DNA of 43,644 nt from CAMCQY01 sp044370415 (lineage in GTDB: Bacteria; Planctomycetota; Planctomycetia; Pirellulales; UBA1268): contig JBILVO010000018.1 of NCBI GenBank assembly GCA_044370415.1, positions 1 through 43,644 on the forward strand, read 5' to 3'. The stretch's first letter is position 1. Each line of letters opens with the position of its first letter. The notes below the pieces were generated by a model, which saw only the letters and a program-made list of their open reading frames with translations, did not search any database and was not told the DNA's origin. Shown piece by piece: positions 26,934 to 34,272 of this stretch. The position numbers and the translations under genes were made by a program.

Positions 26934-28391
26934 TCAGGCGATGACCGCGTCGATCGGAGTTCCGTGATCGATCGCGAGCCGCTTGCGGCCCGGCACCTCG
27001 AGCCGCCGGGAGTCCAGACCGAGGAGCTTGAGGATCGTCGCGTGGATGTCGGTGACGTAGTGCCGGTCCTCGACGGCGTGGAACCCGAGCTCGTCGGTCG
27101 CACCGTGCACCGTGCCTCCCTTGACCCCGCCGCCCGCCATCCAGACCGAAAACGCGAACGGATGGTGGTCGCGGCCGTCCAGGCCCTGGCTGCCGGGCGT
27201 GCGGCCGAACTCCGTGCAGAAGATCACGATCGTCTCGTCGAGCAGACCGCGGCGGTGGAGGTCCTCGAGCAGCCCGCCGATCGGCTGATCGACCGCCAGC
27301 GAGTTCCTCTCGTGGTTGGCCTTGAGGCCGCCGTGGGCGTCCCAGTCGCCGGCGCTGCCGCCGCCGTGCTGGATCTGGATGAACCGCACGCCGCGTTCCA
27401 CGAGCCGCCTGGCGGCGAGCAGCTGGCTGCCGAACGCCCTGCACGCCGGCACGTCGAGGCCGTAGCGCCGCTTCGTCTCTTCCGTCTCGGCGGAGAAGTC
27501 CATCACCGCAGGCACGCTCCGCTGCATGCGGAACGCCAGCTCGTAGGAGGCGATCCGGGCCGCCGTGGCGGCGTCGTGCGGATACTCGACGGCGGTGAGT
27601 CCGTTGAGCCGCTCGACGAGATCGAAGCCGATCTCCTGCGCGTCGCGGGAAAAGGACCGCTCGGGGCGGCCAAAGTCGAGCGGGTTCGAGGCGTCAATCC
27701 GCAGCGGCACGGCATCGTGGGCGGGCCCGAGATACTGACCGTCCTTCCTGTTCCAGCTCGGCCGCGTGCCGATGGAGATGAACTGCGGCAGATCGTCGTT
27801 GAGCGACGCCAGGCCGTAGTGCACCCAGCCGCCGAGCGTGGGCTGGGCCGGATCGAGCATGTGGCGGCCGGTGTGAAACTGGCCCTGCGCTCCGTGGTTG
27901 GAATCGGTGGTCCACATCGAACGTACGACGGCGATCCTGTCGATGTGGCGGGCGGTGTGCGGAAACCAGTCGCTCACCTCGATGCCGCTCTCGCCGTGCT
28001 TCCTGAAGCCCACCTGCAGGGGAAAGAGGATGTTCCGTTGCAGGCCATTGGCGTCGGGCACCGGCGCCCGCTCCCTCGCGAGCCTGTCGGGGCTCTGCAC
28101 GTCGGCATGCGGCGTCTCGGCGATCGACTTGCCGGCATATCTCGTGATCGCCGGCTTCGGATCGAAGCTCTCCATGTGGCTCACGCCGCCGTTCATAAAG
28201 AGCCAGATGACGCTTTTCGCCCGCGGCGGGAAGTGCGGCATCCCGTTCGGGGCCGCCCAGTCAGCGGTGTTCGCCCGGCCGTCGCGCTGGAGCATCGCCC
28301 CGAGCGCGAGCCCCGTGAACCCGAGGCCCATGTCGGCGAGGAACGCCCGGCGCGGCGGGACGACACAGCCGGGATGGGGGCATCGTCGCAT
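26934..28391 (-). CDS. DUF1501 protein, partner of the DUF1553 gene upstream
   Basis: A 485-residue Tat-exported protein. The start MRRCPHPGCVVPPRRAFLAD is set by its position eight bases after the DUF1553 stop; a longer reading would overlap that gene. PRRAFLADMGLGFTGLALGAM is the twin-arginine signal. Family blocks are SVIWLFMNGGVSHMESFDPKP, QFHTGRHMLDPAQPTLGGW, FRMQRSVPAVMDF and FCTEFGRTPGSQGLDGRDHH, the last being the conserved metal-site region of DUF1501, with HATILKLLGLD near the C-terminus. It shares the WxHYGL and (Y/E)xxxRMQ blocks with the DUF1501 gene at 16109, so these two DUF1553-paired copies resemble each other more than the three unpaired copies at 36-41 kb. Function unknown. 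Confidence 0.93.
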   Translation of the reverse strand: MRRCPHPGCVVPPRRAFLADMGLGFTGLALGAMLQRDGRANTADWAAPNGMPHFPPRAKSVIWLFMNGGVSHMESFDPKPAITRYAGKSIAETPHADVQSPDRLARERAPVPDANGLQRNILFPLQVGFRKHGESGIEVSDWFPHTARHIDRIAVVRSMWTTDSNHGAQGQFHTGRHMLDPAQPTLGGWVHYGLASLNDDLPQFISIGTRPSWNRKDGQYLGPAHDAVPLRIDASNPLDFGRPERSFSRDAQEIGFDLVERLNGLTAVEYPHDAATAARIASYELAFRMQRSVPAVMDFSAETEETKRRYGLDVPACRAFGSQLLAARRLVERGVRFIQIQHGGGSAGDWDAHGGLKANHERNSLAVDQPIGGLLEDLHRRGLLDETIVIFCTEFGRTPGSQGLDGRDHHPFAFSVWMAGGGVKGGTVHGATDELGFHAVEDRHYVTDIHATILKLLGLDSRRLEVPGRKRLAIDHGTPIDAVIA

Positions 28392-28399
28392 GAGAGCAC

Positions 28400-31117
28400 C
28401 TACCGCAGCGTCACGAAGTCGTTGTGATTGAGCAGGGCCCATACGACGTGGGCCTCGGCATCGGCCGCCCGATCGTCGAGTCCGCGCCAACGTTCGATCG
28501 CCGTCGCGCAGGCGGACCGCTCGTCCACCGTCGGAACGCGGCCGACCACGATCCGAAACGCCCGCTCGACGAAGGCGTCGGTCGTTGCGGCCCCGATGTC
28601 GGCCCGCACCCGGCTGGCGATCGTCTTGGCGGCATCGAAGACGAGCGCTGCATTGGCCAGCGCCAGCGCCTGCTGGGGCACGATGCTCTGCTCGCGGCGG
28701 TAGCACTCCGACACCGCGGCGTCGTCGAACGCCTCCAGGAACGGGTTGCGGCTGAGATCCGAATGCCAGAAGTAGAGGCTGCGGCGACGCGATGCGGCCT
28801 GCTCCGCCTCGGGCACAGACGGGCCACCGACCGTCGCGTCGAGCGTGCACGCGACAGCCAGCACCGCGTCGCGGACCACCTGCGACTCGAGCCGGATCGG
28901 CTCCCGCCGCCAGAGCAGCCGGTTGTCGGGATCGGTTTGTGCCGCGGATTCAGCCCCGAGCGTCGAGGAGCCCATCCGGTATGCGGCCGACGTGCAGATT
29001 AGCCTGTGGAGGTGCTTCATGCTCCACGCAGGCCCGTCCGCGGGGCCGTCGACAAGCTCGCTGGCCAGCCAGTCGAGCAGTTCCGGATGCGTCGGGCCGC
29101 TGCCCTTGCGGCCGAAGTCGAAGACGGTGGCCACGAGCGGCGTGCCTATGTGCCGCATCCAGATATGGTTGGCCGCCACCCGCGCGGTGAGCGGATGGCG
29201 CGGATCGGTGAGCCAGCGGGCGAGCGCCGACCGCCTGCCGCTGCTCGTGGAGGGGAAGGGGACGATCGGGTCGTCAGAACCGGAGTGCTTGAATCGCGTC
29301 GCCGTCCAGCGGGCGCCGTCCAGCGGGGTGAATCGTTCACCCGGCTGAACGGCCGCCTGCGTCGCCTTGTCGACCTGCTCGCGGACGGCGGCCAGATCCT
29401 TCTCGATCGCCGCCAGCTGCGTCGCCGCCGTCTTCTCGGCGACGGCCTTCGCGAGCCGCTCCGACACGGCGGCGAGACTCGCCCACGCCCGGGCGACGGC
29501 GGCGTCCTTCTCCGCTTTCGCCGCCGTTTGGGCCGCCGTCGTTGCCACCTCCTGAAGCGATGTCCTCGACGGTGCAGCCGCGTCCTCGGCGGCCCAGGCC
29601 GCTTGGGTGGCGTCGACCCGCCGCGCCACGGCGACGAGCTCCGCCTGTGCAGCGGCCAGCCGCTGCCGACTCGTTTCGTTCGGCTCCTTCGCCTGCACCC
29701 CCTCGGCGTCGGTCACGTTCTTGCTGGCGGTCGCCAGGTAGGCGTCGAGCACCCACGGGCGACGCTGCGGCTGGTGGGCCGTCCTCGGCAGGGCAATCGG
29801 CTCGACGGCGAGGGACGCAAACGCCAGCACGCCGGGCACTCCCGGTGCGATGCGCTGCGACGTGTCGGGCCGGGCGTCCTCGCCTCTCACGAGCCGGTAG
29901 GTCGGCGCCGCGAGGTCGCCGTCGAACACGCACGGGATGCCGTCCTTCTCGAGGTCGGACTCGCCGGGCACGACGTCCACCCGCGTCTGGATCGGCTCGA
30001 AGAAGGCGCGGAACCGGTAATAGTCCTCCTGCGTGATCGGGTCGTACTTGTGGGCGTGGCACTTGGTGCAGTTGAGCGTGAGGCCCAGCAGCCCCTTGCC
30101 GACGTGCTCCACCGTCGCGTCGAGCCATGGGCCCCGGTTGAAGAGAAACCAATTGCGGGCGAGGAAACCCGTGGCCCGCAGGCTGGCCAGGTCGTCGGGC
30201 CGCAGCTCGTCCGCCGCGAGCATCAGCCGCACCATCTCGTCGTAGCCGACGTCTGCGTTGAGCGACTCGACGATCCAGTCGCGGAAGTGCCACATGTGCT
30301 TTTGGCTGGAGCGGTGCTGGCCGCCATGGCCCCACCAGTCGGCATACCGCCACACGTCCATCCAGTGGCGGGCCCACCGCTCGCCGTGCCGCGGGTCGGC
30401 GAGCAGACGGTCGACGAGCCTCTCGTACCAGTCGGGTGAGGCGTCGGCTTCGAGCGAGATCAGCTCCTCGGGCGTGGGCGGCAGGCCGACAAGATCGATG
30501 AACAGCCGTCTCACGAGCACGTGCCGCGGGGCCTCGGGCTGAGGCACGACGCCCGCGCGCTCCCGCTCGACCTCCAGAAAGGCATCGACTGGATTGCGAA
30601 CGCGGGCGGTGCTGGACGGATGCGGCACGTCGGGCCGCTCGCGCGGCTGGAACGCCCAGTGCTCGCGGGGATCGGCCTCGGGCTTCTCGTCGGCCGGCGC
30701 GGGGCAGCCAGCCGCGATCCACTCCCGCAGCATCGCCACCTGCTCGGGTGACAGCGGCTCTCCTTCGCCCTCGGGGGGCATCCGCGACGCCGGATCCGCA
30801 TCACTGACCCGCTGCACGAGCAGGCTCGCGTCGGGATCCCGTTTGGCGACCGCCGCACCCGACTCGCCACCGGCCAGCATGAGCGAGACCGTGTCGAGCC
30901 GCAGGCCCGCCTCCTGGTCGAGGCCACCGTGGCAGGAAAAACAGCGGGACGCCAGCAGCGGGCGGATTTTATCCGCGTAGATGGTCGACGACGTTTCGAC
31001 GGCCTGCGCGGCCTGGGGCCAGGAGGCCGCGGACGCGGCCAGCCAGACGCCCACTGCTGCCGTGGCGCGCCAACCCTCAGCCCGGCACCGCCGTGGAGTG
31101 GACGTGATCGCAGCCAT
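28400..31117 (-). CDS. PSCyt1-DUF1549-DUF1553 surface cytochrome with coiled-coil insert
   Basis: A 905-residue exported protein. The ATG at 31115-31117 follows GGGAG by nine bases; an ATG at 31138 is an alternative. After the signal (about 1-40) comes PSCyt1 with CFSCHGGLDQEAGLRLDT, then DUF1549 (RRLFIDLVGLPPTPEEL, YADWWGHGGQH, and CTKCHAHKYDPITQEDYY). Between DUF1549 and DUF1553, residues about 495-615 form an Ala/Glu/Lys-rich coiled coil (QRLAAAQAELVAVARRV and LAAIEKDLAAVREQVDKA) that the paralogue at 13743 lacks. DUF1553 follows (RSALARWLTDPRHPLTARVA, THPELLDWLASEL). It is eight bases upstream of its DUF1501 partner. A possible -10 box, TATACT, lies at 31187-31192 on this strand. Confidence 0.92.
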   Translation of the reverse strand: MAAITSTPRRCRAEGWRATAAVGVWLAASAASWPQAAQAVETSSTIYADKIRPLLASRCFSCHGGLDQEAGLRLDTVSLMLAGGESGAAVAKRDPDASLLVQRVSDADPASRMPPEGEGEPLSPEQVAMLREWIAAGCPAPADEKPEADPREHWAFQPRERPDVPHPSSTARVRNPVDAFLEVERERAGVVPQPEAPRHVLVRRLFIDLVGLPPTPEELISLEADASPDWYERLVDRLLADPRHGERWARHWMDVWRYADWWGHGGQHRSSQKHMWHFRDWIVESLNADVGYDEMVRLMLAADELRPDDLASLRATGFLARNWFLFNRGPWLDATVEHVGKGLLGLTLNCTKCHAHKYDPITQEDYYRFRAFFEPIQTRVDVVPGESDLEKDGIPCVFDGDLAAPTYRLVRGEDARPDTSQRIAPGVPGVLAFASLAVEPIALPRTAHQPQRRPWVLDAYLATASKNVTDAEGVQAKEPNETSRQRLAAAQAELVAVARRVDATQAAWAAEDAAAPSRTSLQEVATTAAQTAAKAEKDAAVARAWASLAAVSERLAKAVAEKTAATQLAAIEKDLAAVREQVDKATQAAVQPGERFTPLDGARWTATRFKHSGSDDPIVPFPSTSSGRRSALARWLTDPRHPLTARVAANHIWMRHIGTPLVATVFDFGRKGSGPTHPELLDWLASELVDGPADGPAWSMKHLHRLICTSAAYRMGSSTLGAESAAQTDPDNRLLWRREPIRLESQVVRDAVLAVACTLDATVGGPSVPEAEQAASRRRSLYFWHSDLSRNPFLEAFDDAAVSECYRREQSIVPQQALALANAALVFDAAKTIASRVRADIGAATTDAFVERAFRIVVGRVPTVDERSACATAIERWRGLDDRAADAEAHVVWALLNHNDFVTLR

Positions 31118-31589
31118 CGGCGAAAGCTCCCATCCCATCAGCACAGGCTCGAGCCAACGGATCCCGACTCGCCGCCCGCGAACGAGAGTATAGCCTCGAT
31201 GATGACCTGCCCAGGCAGCCGTCGCGGCGGGGCGAGCTCGACAGCATGCTGATCCTTCTCCTCGACGGCCCGACCACACCGTCTGGGATCAGATCAACAC
31301 GCGCGGCGGCGGGTGATCGATCGTACCCGGCAACGAGAATGCCCCCGTTCTCATGCCGCACACCGTCACCACGCTCCGAACGAGATCGCCAGCTGGGCAC
31401 GGCGAGCCGGGATCGGCGGAAGCTCGACGAGCTTGGAGGATTTCGCATGTCCAAGACGCCTGCAGCGTGAACAACCGTGGCGCGAAATCATCCCGCGAGG
31501 TGACCTCTGCCGTGCCGGCGGCGATCGCTCCAGAGGCCAACGCACCACGCACACGCGGTGAGCCATACCGGGTCAGCCCTGCTCCCAGA
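31118..31589. other. Intergenic region with repeat copy 2
   Basis: This 472-base gap holds the DUF1553 leader (candidate TATACT at 31187-31192, minus strand) and the 129-bp repeat at 31406-31534. I see nothing further between 31200 and 31400. Short open frames across the region do not look coding. Confidence 0.5.
31406..31534 (-). ncRNA. 129-bp structured repeat, copy 2, 3' of the semialdehyde dehydrogenase
   Basis: This is the second copy of the element at 22199-22327, in sense orientation 55 bases after the stop of the leftward aldehyde dehydrogenase gene. The outer stem is GGAGGATTTCGC (31435-31446) with GCGAAATCATCC (31482-31493). The inner stem is ACGCC-tgc-AGCGT (31456-31468); here a C-G pair replaces the T-A pair of copy 1, and an extra A-T pair forms. 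The palindrome GCTCGACGAGC (31422-31432) is kept. Most differences between copies lie in the 35-base loop. Confidence 0.6.
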
Positions 31590-33179
31590 TCAGTGCCGGC
31601 CGCGCACGCCTTCCACCAGCCGCTCGATACCGAGCGGATTGCCGTCCTGCAGGGCTGCGGGGAGAAGTGCCTGCGGCACGTCCTGGTAGCAGACTGGCCG
31701 AATGAACCGCTCGAGCGCCGCCGAGCCGACGCTCGTGAACCGGGAATCGGAGGTCGCCGGCGCCGGCCCGCCGTGCTGCATCGCGTGGCAGACCTCCACG
31801 CCGGTCGGGAAGCCGTTGACGATCAGCCGGCCCGCCTTGTGCGACAGGATGTCGAGCAGGTCCCCGGCCGCAGACAGATCCTCGGGCGTGCCGTGGATCG
31901 TCGCCGTGAGCTGTCCGTCGAGGCCGGCGGCGAGCGTCCGCAGGTCGGCCGGTGAAGCTGCCGGAATGATCAGGCTGTAGGGTCCAAACACCTCCTCGGC
32001 ACACTCTTCCCGCTTCACGAACGTCGCGGCGTCGGCCTCGAGCACCAGTGCCGCAACCTGCGTCCGCCGCGGGTCGGCGGTGGCATCAGCCCGACACAGC
32101 ACCGACGCCCCCGGCACCGACAGCATCCGGTCGCGCCCCCGCTCGAAGGCGGAGCGGATGTCGGCGTGGAGCATCGAGCCGGCCGGCGCCTTCGCCACCG
32201 CCTCGGCCAAGACTCCGCGGAAGCGGGCGAGATCAACCCCTTCGACCGCGAAGACGAGCCCCGGCTTCGTGCAGAACTGCCCGACACCGAGCGTCATCGA
32301 CGCGACGAAACCCTCGGCGATCTGCTGCGTCCGCGTCTCGAGCGCCCGCGGCAGGATGAAAACCGGGTTTAGGCTGCTCATCTCGGCGAACACTGGGATC
32401 GGATCGGGCCGGGAGGCCGCGACGTCGCAGAGCGCCCGGCCGGCGGCCCGCGAGCCGGTGAACCCGACGGCCCGCGCGGCCGGATGCTTCACGAGCGCCG
32501 TGCCGATCACGGCGCCCTCACCGTGCAACATGGAGAACACGCCTGCAGGCAGCCCGCAGCGGGCGACGGCCCGGGCGATCGCGCCGGCCACCATTTCCGA
32601 CGTGCCAGGGTGCGCCCTGTGGGCCTTCACGACCACGGGATTGCCAGTGCACAGGGCGCTGGCCGTGTCACCACCGGCGACAGAGAAAGCGAGCGGAAAA
32701 TTACTGCTGCCAAAGACGACGACCGGGCCGAGCGGCAGCTTCATCCGCCGCAGATCGGGACGGGGCAGGGGCTGGCGGTCGGGGACCGCGTGATCGATCC
32801 GGGCGTCGACCCAGGAACCGTCCCGGGCGGCCGTGGCGAAGAGCCGCAGTTGGCCCACCGTGCGGCCCCGTTCGCCGGTGAGCCGGGCGGCCGGCAGCGC
32901 GGTCTCCTGCCCGGCCCGCTCCAGAAGCGGATCGCCCACGGCCAGGATCTCCTCGGCGATCGCCTCGAGCAGTGCCGCCCGCTGGTCGCCGCTGGTCGCC
33001 GCGAAAGGCGGCGCCGCCGTCGCGGCCGCCCGCATGCAGTCGTCGACATCGGCGGTCGACGCGACATGGAACCGACCGGGCAGCTCCCCGCCGTCGAGCG
33101 GACTGACCGCCGCGAACGTCCTGCCATCGCCGGCGCGGTGCGCTCCGGCGACAACGTTCATCCCATGCACTGAACTCAT
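31590..33179 (-). CDS. Alpha-ketoglutaric semialdehyde dehydrogenase (NADP+)
   Basis: A 529-residue aldehyde dehydrogenase of the 2,5-dioxopentanoate (alpha-ketoglutaric semialdehyde) type. The ATG at 33177-33179 is preceded by AGGAGA, which rules out the longer upstream reading into the FAH gene. Family-specific segments are ARLTGERGRTVGQLRLFA and RQPLPRPDLRR (about 98-145). Active-site features are Asn160 (FGSSNFPLAFS), Lys185, the GFTGSRAAG cofactor turn, Glu266 (FAEMSSLNP) and the catalytic Cys303 (GQFCTKPG). It oxidises 2-oxoglutarate semialdehyde to 2-oxoglutarate, the last step of Weimberg-type sugar-acid degradation. It lies 44 bases after the FAH-family gene and is co-directional. 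The 129-bp repeat follows its stop. High confidence. Confidence 0.93.
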   Translation of the reverse strand: MSSVHGMNVVAGAHRAGDGRTFAAVSPLDGGELPGRFHVASTADVDDCMRAAATAAPPFAATSGDQRAALLEAIAEEILAVGDPLLERAGQETALPAARLTGERGRTVGQLRLFATAARDGSWVDARIDHAVPDRQPLPRPDLRRMKLPLGPVVVFGSSNFPLAFSVAGGDTASALCTGNPVVVKAHRAHPGTSEMVAGAIARAVARCGLPAGVFSMLHGEGAVIGTALVKHPAARAVGFTGSRAAGRALCDVAASRPDPIPVFAEMSSLNPVFILPRALETRTQQIAEGFVASMTLGVGQFCTKPGLVFAVEGVDLARFRGVLAEAVAKAPAGSMLHADIRSAFERGRDRMLSVPGASVLCRADATADPRRTQVAALVLEADAATFVKREECAEEVFGPYSLIIPAASPADLRTLAAGLDGQLTATIHGTPEDLSAAGDLLDILSHKAGRLIVNGFPTGVEVCHAMQHGGPAPATSDSRFTSVGSAALERFIRPVCYQDVPQALLPAALQDGNPLGIERLVEGVRGRH

Positions 33180-33223
33180 GGCGTCTCCTGATGCGGATCC
33201 TGATGCATGAAGCCGGACACGAG

Positions 33224-34102
33224 TCAGACGACCGTGACGGTGTTTTCCAGCCGGCCGATGCCGCTGATCTCGATGGCGACCTGGTCGCCCGCCTGCAGCG
33301 TGAACGACTCGTCCGGCACGACACCGGTGCCTGTCAGCAGGATCGCACCGTGCGGGAACGACTGCGACCGCCAGAGGTGGCCGACGAGATCGGCGAACGT
33401 CCGCTTGATCTGGTCGATGCCCGTCTCGCCGGAGAAGACCTGCCGCCCTCCGCGCATGATCGCGATCGACACCCGCCAGCCGCGGATCGCCGCCTCGTCG
33501 GGGACCAGCGCGATCCACGGCCCCAGGCTGCAGGAGCGGTCGTAGACCTTCGCCTGCGGCAGATAGAGCAGGTTCTCCCCCTCGATGTCCCGCGAGCTCA
33601 TGTCGTTGCCAATCGTGCAGCCGACCAGCCGGCCGCGGGAATTCATGACCAGCGCGAGCTCCGGCTCGGGCACGCTCCAGCGGGCGTCGCTCCTGATGCC
33701 GACGGCGTCGCCGGGGCCGACCGCCTTTTCGCCCACGGCCTTGAAGAAGATCTCCGGGCGGACGGCGTCGTAGACGCGGTCGTAGGCGGTGGCGCTGAAG
33801 TCGGATTCCTCCATGCGCGCGGTCTTGCTCCGCAGGTAGGTGACGCCGGCGGCCCACACCTCCTGCCGCTCGACGGGCGGCAGCAGCTGGATGTCAGCGA
33901 GGGCGACGTCGCCCCGCGCGTGCATCCGCGCGGCCCGGACGGCCGCCGCGGGGTCGTCGGCATCGAGCACGGCCGCCAGCGAGCCGATGCCCGCCGAGGC
34001 CAGGTCGATGACCCGCTCTCCGGCGACCGCGCCGATGCGTGGCACCGATCCTGCCGTCCGCTCCCGGAACCGACAGACTCGCTCGCACTCGATAGCGTTC
34101 AA
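33224..34102 (-). CDS. FAH-family 2-keto-3-deoxy-pentonate dehydratase
   Basis: A 292-residue member of the fumarylacetoacetate hydrolase fold. Blocks WAAGVTYLRSKTARMEES, DAVRPEIFFKAVGEK and GENLLYLPQAKVYDRSCSLG closely follow the archaeal 2-dehydro-3-deoxy-D-arabinonate dehydratase pattern. Metal ligands are Glu146 and Glu148 (VPEPELAL) and Asp167 (IGNDMSSRDIEGEN). The expected reaction is loss of water from a 2-keto-3-deoxy pentonate to give 2-oxoglutarate semialdehyde, which the next gene's product oxidises. First gene of a two-gene leftward operon, divergent from the YjhG-type dehydratase. Fumarylacetoacetate or acylpyruvate hydrolysis is a less likely alternative given the context. The first ATG is used; no strong ribosome-binding site is visible. 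Confidence 0.88.
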   Translation of the reverse strand: MNAIECERVCRFRERTAGSVPRIGAVAGERVIDLASAGIGSLAAVLDADDPAAAVRAARMHARGDVALADIQLLPPVERQEVWAAGVTYLRSKTARMEESDFSATAYDRVYDAVRPEIFFKAVGEKAVGPGDAVGIRSDARWSVPEPELALVMNSRGRLVGCTIGNDMSSRDIEGENLLYLPQAKVYDRSCSLGPWIALVPDEAAIRGWRVSIAIMRGGRQVFSGETGIDQIKRTFADLVGHLWRSQSFPHGAILLTGTGVVPDESFTLQAGDQVAIEISGIGRLENTVTVV

Positions 34103-34129
34103 CGCACGGCCTCCGGGGCGGCTTCAGGC

Positions 34130-34158
34130 TTGACCGATCGCGTCGCGGCCCACATAGT
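34130..34158 (+). promoter_or_regulatory. Candidate promoter for the YjhG-type dehydratase
   Basis: TTGACC (34130-34135, five of six consensus) and CATAGT (34153-34158, four of six) are 17 bases apart. The predicted transcript would have a leader of about 110 bases containing the AT-rich palindrome at 34199-34208. Confidence 0.45.
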
Positions 34159-34198
34159 CCGCGGCTGGCGCGGCGTGGCCGCCCGCCACGCGTGGCCT

Positions 34199-34208
34199 CA
34201 TATATATG
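34199..34208. promoter_or_regulatory. AT-only palindrome CATATATATG in divergent spacer
   Basis: A perfect 10-base palindrome, the most AT-rich stretch in a very GC-rich spacer. On the minus strand TTGTGG and TATATA are 17 bases apart, so it may supply the -10 box for the leftward FAH/aldehyde dehydrogenase operon. It could also be an operator. Confidence 0.35.
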
Positions 34209-34272
34209 GCTCGGCTCTCTGACCCACAAGCCGCGCCCCCGTCCCACGAGGTCGCCTCGGAGACCAGCCGGC

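Noticed and set aside
24666..28427. 1253-residue plus-strand open frame
   Set aside because: It runs antisense across the DUF1592, LssY_C and DUF1501 genes and their spacers, with no recognisable domain or start site.
31353..31955. Plus-strand open frame spanning repeat copy 2 and the aldehyde dehydrogenase 3' end
   Set aside because: It crosses a noncoding repeat and is antisense to conserved coding sequence.
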